Of a DNA stretch of 9,877 nucleotides, positions 7,301-9,877 are shown piece by piece. The translations under genes and the position numbers were made by a program. Each line of letters starts with the position of its first letter. The stretch's first letter is position 1. Origin of the DNA: Stercoripulliclostridium_A sp963642145 (GTDB lineage: Bacteria; Bacillota; Clostridia; Christensenellales; DTU072); assembly GCA_963642145.1 (NCBI GenBank), contig CAVIFU010000048.1, positions 1-9,877 of the forward strand, given 5' to 3'. The notes under the pieces were generated by a model. The model was not told the origin of the DNA, made no database searches, and was given only the letters and a program-made list of their open reading frames with translations.

Positions 7301-9593
7301 AACCGGTGAAGTAGTACTTGCCGTCTTCGGAAAGTTGATTTGCGACGTAGGTATTTGCTTCGGGGATAGCTGTAGACAGTGCAGTGCCGGACGCTATAGA
7401 AGAAGTGGATTCGGCGGGATTTTGCGCATCGATGATAGTGACTACAACTTCGTCGCCAAACTTTGCGTACAATTTAATATCTTTGGTAGGGATATAGTAT
7501 GCCGCAACTTTATTATCATCAGAGCAATCTGCGTCTAAGTACCAACCTACTAAAACTTTGTTGCCATCGGTAGACTCGGCAACGGGAAGTTTGACGGCAA
7601 CCCTTGCATTGACTTTCATAGAGGCTACTTCCTTACCGTCAGTGCCCACATTAAATGTAATGGTTACCGTGGGCTTTTGGGCGGATGCAACGCCTTCGGC
7701 TATGGTAAGTTCGTAGTAAGCAACGTTTGCGCCATCTTCACCAAGAACATACATATCCGCAGTGTAAGCGCCGTCCTTAATAAGAGCGTNNNNNNNNNNN
7801 NNNNNNNNNNNNNNNNNNNNNNNNNNNNNNNNNNNNNNNNNNNNNNNNNNNNNNNNNNNNNNNNNNNNNNNNNNNNNNNNNNNNNNNNNNNNNNNNNNNN
7901 NNNNNNNNNNNNNNNNNNNNNNNNNNNNNNNNNNNNNNNNNNNNNNNNNNNNNNNNNNNNNNNNNNNNNNNNNNNNNNNNNNNNNNNNNNNNNNNNNNNN
8001 NNNNNNNNNNNNNNNNNNNNNNNNNNNNNNNNNNNNNNNNNNNNNNNNNNNNNNNNNNNNNNNNNNNNNNNNNNNNNNNNNNNNNNNNNNNNNNNNNNNN
8101 NNNNNNNNNNNNNNNNNNNNNNNNNNNNNNNNNNNNNNNNNNNNNNNNNNNNNNNNNNNNNNNNNNNNNNNNNNNNNNNNNNNNNNNNNNNNNNNNNNNN
8201 NNNNNNNNNNNNNNNNNNNNNNNNNNNNNNNNNNNNNNNNNNNNNNNNNNNNNNNNNNNNNNNNNNNNNNNNNNNNNNNNNNNNNNNNNNNNNNNNNNNN
8301 NNNNNNNNNNNNNNNNNNNNNNNNNNNNNNNNNNNNNNNNNNNNNNNNNNNNNNNNNNNNNNNNNNNNNNNNNNNNNNNNNNNNNNNNNNNNNNNNNNNN
8401 NNNNNNNNNNNNNNNNNNNNNNNNNNNNNNNNNNNNNNNNNNNNNNNNNNNNNNNNNNNNNNNNNNNNNNNNNNNNNNNNNNNNNNNNNNNNNNNNNNNN
8501 NNNNNNNNNNNNNNNNNNNNNNNNNNNNNNNNNNNNNNNNNNNNNNNNNNNNNNNNNNNNNNNNNNNNNNNNNNNNNNNNNNNNNNACCGTGTAACCGTC
8601 TTCCTTGTAATTGGCTGCCTTTGTTTCGCCCTTTGTCCAATATTCTATGTAGCCTAAGTTATCACTAACAACTTTGCTATGCCCGCATTCGGAGCAAGCT
8701 TTCACTTCGGAAGCTTGGTGATAAGAAGAATACGGTTCTACTACTAGATAAGTTTCACCATATGTATGAGTAGCTTTGTTATCAAGATCGTAAATTCCGC
8801 AAACGGTGCAGTAATGAGCGTGATAGTCGGTTGCGTCTCTGCTCGTGGAGACTTCTTCGTCGCCGCTGTCCGGGTTCCAATATTTGGACTCTTCGTAGAC
8901 AAGCTTGCAGTCCGTGCTCCAAGTGTGGTGAGCCTCCTCAAGAACAGCACCGCATACAAGGCAAACTTGGTTAGTAGTGCAAGTAGCCGCCCCCCCCGGT
9001 ATGTGATTGGTCTTGGCTATGACCGTTTGGGCAGTCTTTACATAACCGCAAACGGAGCAATGTTCGCCTGCCGTTATGCCGTCAGTGGTGCAAGTGGCAG
9101 GATAACCTGCGTCATCTACATAGGTGTGTCCGGTGGCTTCACCGCTCGTAAATGTGTCGGTGCCTACCGCTCCGCAAACGCAGGTCTTGTAATATACTGC
9201 GGCGTTCTCGCAGTCGGCGGCAGATTTAAGGTAACGGGCGTCTTCGACTTCCTTGTCGTATACGTGATCCGTAAGTCTGCCTACGGTTACGGTCGTTACA
9301 CCGTAAATACTTGTGTATGTAGTGTGTCCGTCGGATTCATGCGTCGCGCTAGTCGTGACGGCTGCCCAAACTTCTTCGTTCGTAAGCGCCGGGACAACAA
9401 CGGTTTCCGCATATCCGCACTTGCTGCAAATGTGCACTGCCTGTCCCTCCAACATATCGGTAGGTGCTACCGTCAATGCATACGGACCGTACTCGTGCTC
9501 GCAAGCTTCGTCGTTATCGCAGGCAACCAACAGCCCTATGGACAATGCCACTACCAATGCGAGAACAACAAACAAAACTTTGTTCCTCTTCAT
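4338..9593 (-). CDS. Giant modular surface lipoprotein with CxxC-G modules and InlB-type repeats (sequence gap inside)
   Basis: As scaffolded the frame encodes 1751 residues, of which about 336-602 fall in Ns, so length and frame continuity are provisional. Order: basic n-region and hydrophobic core with lipobox L-V-A-C (22-25), predicting lipidation of Cys25; six CxxC-G-type modules (56-303); the gap; InlB pair (642-802) plus beta-rich domain (803-1090); InlB pair (1091-1225) plus beta-rich domain (1226-1488); InlB pair (1489-1626); and a final beta-sandwich-like domain (1632-1751) with V-S-S-E-x-x-W-D near 1684-1691 and an acidic N-D-D near its end. Each InlB module has the G-W-Y/F/K core and ends in A-K-W/F-like strands. 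There is no LPxTG motif; lipid is the apparent anchor. AAAGGAG lies 8 nt before the ATG, and the gene is monocistronic with its own promoter and terminator. It is probably an extracellular adhesin or binding protein; ligand and function are unknown. Confidence 0.8.
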   Translation of the reverse strand: MKRNKVLFVVLALVVALSIGLLVACDNDEACEHEYGPYALTVAPTDMLEGQAVHICSKCGYAETVVVPALTNEEVWAAVTTSATHESDGHTTYTSIYGVTTVTVGRLTDHVYDKEVEDARYLKSAADCENAAVYYKTCVCGAVGTDTFTSGEATGHTYVDDAGYPATCTTDGITAGEHCSVCGYVKTAQTVIAKTNHIPGGAATCTTNQVCLVCGAVLEEAHHTWSTDCKLVYEESKYWNPDSGDEEVSTSRDATDYHAHYCTVCGIYDLDNKATHTYGETYLVVEPYSSYHQASEVKACSECGHSKVVSDNLGYIEYWTKGETKAANYKEDGYTXXXXXXXXXXXXXXXXXXXXXXXXXXXXXXXXXXXXXXXXXXXXXXXXXXXXXXXXXXXXXXXXXXXXXXXXXXXXXXXXXXXXXXXXXXXXXXXXXXXXXXXXXXXXXXXXXXXXXXXXXXXXXXXXXXXXXXXXXXXXXXXXXXXXXXXXXXXXXXXXXXXXXXXXXXXXXXXXXXXXXXXXXXXXXXXXXXXXXXXXXXXXXXXXXXXXXXXXXXXXXXXXXXXXXXXXXXXXXXXXXXXXXXXXXXXXXXXXXXXXXXXXXXXALIKDGAYTADMYVLGEDGANVAYYELTIAEGVASAQKPTVTITFNVGTDGKEVASMKVNARVAVKLPVAESTDGNKVLVGWYLDADCSDDNKVAAYYIPTKDIKLYAKFGDEVVVTIIDAQNPAESTSSIASGTALSTAIPEANTYVANQLSEDGKYYFTGWYVDANGNGIIDEGEDKADPEALASSFSSAELTIIAQWTAVPEYVGTYYGAEVYSKNSISSKYGLTIDHIGNIKYFEVDYSTKQPKNIHEGNVTGYDAANGVLTWTQTKYNGNASSQGFTVYFDAASKVFMGFYDNKSIGTDFLFFSQSIQVGNAPTAVYAIKVPGTSSQGYYARIILAPTALGEDTIVYSINNKIYSGASITDGLGESLSVADKGEGSIGASSTIIIRDSAGNILLARGNQSGKTFADGKDTVELGAEFGEYVAGEGTLVLDGAGGALYTIGGSAKKVTYSAIDGGYEFYVFVDGVKTEYYTFTLQDSTAAVVMPTVQITFVTEYGTQQAIDANVNIAIQLPVLTDETHVFRGWKISGTDSALGTMYVVTEAKELTAIWLEKVTITIVYNDGATENVQKEYGKGETVNVAEPVWEKHAFDGWFTSETFEDGTEWTSGSAITANVTICAKWSDAPIYNAKYTPLEVEGTKADGEKEKSAYARTYAVLDVNTKGLATGTAYPYSGTVKISNYDATIGTVTFEFNNEKYAAFMNAAGLIVVSRSTAGDLAEVNVLAMNYDSTSDSVKYSYWNSGKTRCVVYTGNGGSTNIFIYQNKVYFGVSFTDTLGNAIAAISCFESPELLVKDASGELIAKFGFDGTTMAVMDGYEGTYSNGSESITLNGIKTITIGENSGTYTKAAEGSDYTFEAYMTEDGKTVHYQLTVDKAAHTYTIVKPEVTFTYISAYGEVASSVQVNTGVEYTLPAGLTSQTHTFLGWYVTGDETQTIVTKVTSPSEATSFTAKWADKVVLTIVYGNGLENRTVDLYVGAALNMDDYKISWANKHLFEGWYAGSDFATAFTATTIESDINVYAKWSEEECDLYTLVNEKKSGLILAWNQDGTTYTSANKGINSSYSRMTITANAKITISFKYTVSSEAKWDKLLVKVGNSEKLNKSGVENGSFELTVEAGSSVTIEYSKDNSGNSNDDKVTLTDFTITAA
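4701..5129 (-). repeat. Composite repeat unit C (InlB pair only, residues 1489-1626)
   Basis: The third copy contains only the InlB pair: first module with F-L-G-W-Y at 1526-1530 ending T-A-K-W, second with F-E-G-W-Y at 1598-1602 ending Y-A-K-W. It starts with V-T-F-T-Y, parallel to T-V-Q-I-T-F and T-V-T-I-T-F in the other units. The beta-rich domain of the earlier units is replaced here by the unrelated C-terminal domain. Confidence 0.75.
5130..6323 (-). repeat. Composite repeat unit B (InlB pair + beta-rich domain, residues 1091-1488)
   Basis: This 398-residue unit has an InlB pair (1091-1225; G-W-K at 1128-1130 and G-W-F at 1196-1198) and a 263-residue beta-rich domain. That domain carries N-Y-D-A-T-I-G-T-V-T, then I-Y-Q-N-K-V-Y-F-G-V-S-F-T-D-T-L-G, then a D-A-S-G-E-L-I-A-K segment, and ends Y-E-G-T-Y-x(5)-I-T-L-N-G and a Y-Q-L-T-V strand. 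Each landmark has a counterpart in unit A. Confidence 0.75.
6324..7670 (-). repeat. Composite repeat unit A (InlB pair + beta-rich domain, residues 642-1090)
   Basis: This 449-residue unit has an InlB pair (642-802; G-W-Y at 683-685 and 764-766), the second module carrying an EF-hand-like insert. Its 288-residue beta-rich domain has landmarks shared with unit B: G-Y-D-A-A-N-G-V-L-T, then Y-S-I-N-N-K-I-Y-S-G-A-S-I-T-D-G-L-G, then D-S-A-G-N-I-L-L-A, then G-E-Y-x(5)-L-V-L-D-G. The copies are clearly homologous but diverged, not recent duplicates. Confidence 0.75.
7257..7292 (-). other. EF-hand-like calcium loop inside an InlB module
   Basis: Residues 768-779 read D-A-N-G-N-G-I-I-D-E-G-E and fit the 12-residue EF-hand loop pattern D-x-N-x-N-G-x-I-x-x-x-E at positions 1, 3, 5, 6, 8 and 12. 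It directly follows the G-W-Y-V core of the second InlB module of unit A, between two strands of that module. The flanking helices of a classical EF-hand are not evident. Confidence 0.5.
7790..8586. other. Assembly gap (797 N)
   Basis: Unresolved bases interrupt the lipoprotein gene, corresponding to about residues 336-602. The irregular size suggests an estimated scaffold gap. Residues 603-641 just after it resemble the tail of the beta-rich domain seen before units B and C (Y-T-A-D-M-Y-V, then Y-Y-E-L-T-I). The gap therefore probably hides another copy of that domain, and its repetitiveness may explain the assembly break. Confidence 0.95.
8685..9428 (-). repeat. Array of CxxC-G modules in the lipoprotein N-terminal region
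   Basis: Cysteine pairs followed by Gly occur at residues 56/59, 138/140 (shortened to CxC), 179/182, 211/214, 262/265 and 300/303. Most have an upstream His and a further Cys (for example C168 and C205, each followed by Thr-Thr). The rhythm G-H-T-Y ... A-T-C-T-T-D-G ... C-S-V-C-G is common in large surface proteins of gut Clostridia. The C/H spacing resembles zinc-ribbon knuckles, so metal binding or disulfide formation is possible but unproven. Confidence 0.7.
9519..9593 (-). other. Lipoprotein signal peptide (type II)
   Basis: Residues 1-25 show a basic start (M-K-R-N-K), a hydrophobic core of about 18 residues rich in Leu, Val and Ala, and the lipobox L22-V23-A24-C25. Cleavage before Cys25 by signal peptidase II is predicted. 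The following D-N-D-E stretch is a typical acidic linker after the lipidated cysteine. Confidence 0.88.
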
Positions 9594-9626
9594 ACAGCTA
9601 TCTCCTTTATAAAAAATTTAGGAAAT

Positions 9627-9655
9627 TACACATTGCGTTCACATGTTTTTCACAT
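9627..9655 (-). promoter_or_regulatory. Three tandem ATGTG(A/T)A boxes at 11-bp spacing in the lipoprotein leader
   Basis: On the minus strand ATGTGAA (9655-9649), ATGTGAA (9644-9638) and ATGTGTA (9633-9627) begin exactly 11 bp apart, about one helical turn. They lie between the predicted start site and the ribosome site. Such phased boxes can be binding sites for a cooperatively binding regulator; no regulator is identifiable in the window. Confidence 0.45.
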
Positions 9656-9688
9656 ATTATCTACAATATATACTATCCCATTGGATAA

Positions 9689-9717
9689 ATTTTACCACCT
9701 GCATACCCCTAAGTCAA
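9689..9717 (-). promoter_or_regulatory. Sigma-A-type promoter of the giant lipoprotein gene
   Basis: On the minus strand TTGACT (9717-9712, 5 of 6) is followed after exactly 17 bp by TAAAAT (9694-9689, 5 of 6). The predicted start near 9682 gives a leader of about 90 nt. A GATAAT at 9661-9656 is a weaker alternative -10 without a recognisable -35. Confidence 0.7.
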
Positions 9718-9847
9718 AATAAATGAACGTAACTTATAACAATTCAACTGTAAAATAAAAGTAAATGTTTGATTTTATTCACTCCACATGCGACTTTATG
9801 CAGAAATTTTTGTATTTTGATGTAGTTTATACATTACAAAAAGCGAT

Positions 9848-9877
9848 ATATCACCGCACCGGGGGCGACGGTGATAT
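9848..9877. repeat. Palindromic element at the right window edge, sharing 12 bp with the left edge
   Basis: A perfect 9-bp inverted repeat, ATATCACCG (9848-9856) and CGGTGATAT (9869-9877), encloses a 12-nt GC-rich loop. The last 12 bases equal bases 1-12 of the window. The rest of the upstream stretch (9718-9847) is AT-rich and I see no gene in it. Confidence 0.55.

Noticed and set aside
4338..9593. CRISPR array or nucleotide-level tandem repeats within the repetitive lipoprotein gene
   Set aside because: The repeats are visible only at protein level and are strongly diverged; no short identical direct repeats with regular spacers are present.
8766..9722. Open frame of 318 codons on the plus strand opposite the lipoprotein N-terminus
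   Set aside because: The minus-strand reading has a signal peptide, lipobox, ribosome site and repeated CxxC-G modules; the plus-strand reading has none of these and runs on into the lipoprotein promoter region.
1..9877. The window as a small circular replicon, because its ends share 12 bases
   Set aside because: There is no replication, mobilisation or partition gene, the content is ordinary chromosomal operons, and 12 bases is far shorter than the overlap an assembler would leave on a circular contig. A shared repeat is the simpler explanation.

Overview
The window reads as chromosomal DNA from an uncultured anaerobic gut-type Bacillota, most likely Clostridia (Christensenellales-like). 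This is inferred from strong Shine-Dalgarno sites, Rho-independent terminators with U-tracts, a PadR/HAAS-type gene pair, and a very large lipoprotein combining CxxC-G modules with InlB-type (Listeria-Bacteroides) repeats. All five genes lie on the minus strand, so transcription runs from high to low coordinates. A 797-base run of N (7790-8586) marks a scaffold gap inside the largest gene. The first and last 12 bases of the window are identical, which suggests the contig ends in an interspersed repeat.

Layout in transcription order. (1) 9877-9594 is an AT-rich leader with a good sigma-A-type promoter (9689-9717) and three copies of ATGTG(A/T)A spaced exactly 11 bp apart. It feeds a gene at 9593-4338 for a 1751-residue modular surface lipoprotein (length provisional because of the gap), closed by a terminator at 4270-4304. 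(2) A promoter at 4115-4143 drives a two-gene operon: a GPH-family (MelB-like) cation:sugar symporter (4085-2580), then, 1 nt later, a LarA-family nickel-pincer racemase/epimerase (2578-1340). A strong terminator follows at 1301-1328. (3) A near-consensus promoter at 1243-1271, whose spacer contains an imperfect dyad, drives a PadR-family repressor (1207-869). Its stop overlaps the start of a HAAS-type membrane protein (872-81) by 4 bp, and a terminator follows at 41-73.

How the genes work together. The symporter and LarA homologue probably form a catabolic module that imports a sugar, sugar acid or other 2-hydroxyacid and inverts its C2 stereocentre. No lar cofactor-maturation genes are in the window, so the cofactor must be made from elsewhere. 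PadR and the HAAS protein are a common regulator/membrane-effector pair that probably autoregulates. The giant lipoprotein is an independent unit, probably displayed outside the cell on a lipid anchor. No CRISPR array, rRNA, tRNA or transposase was recognised. The least-described material is the composite repeat architecture of the lipoprotein (two InlB modules plus a 263-288 residue beta-rich domain) and its leader with 11-bp phased repeats.
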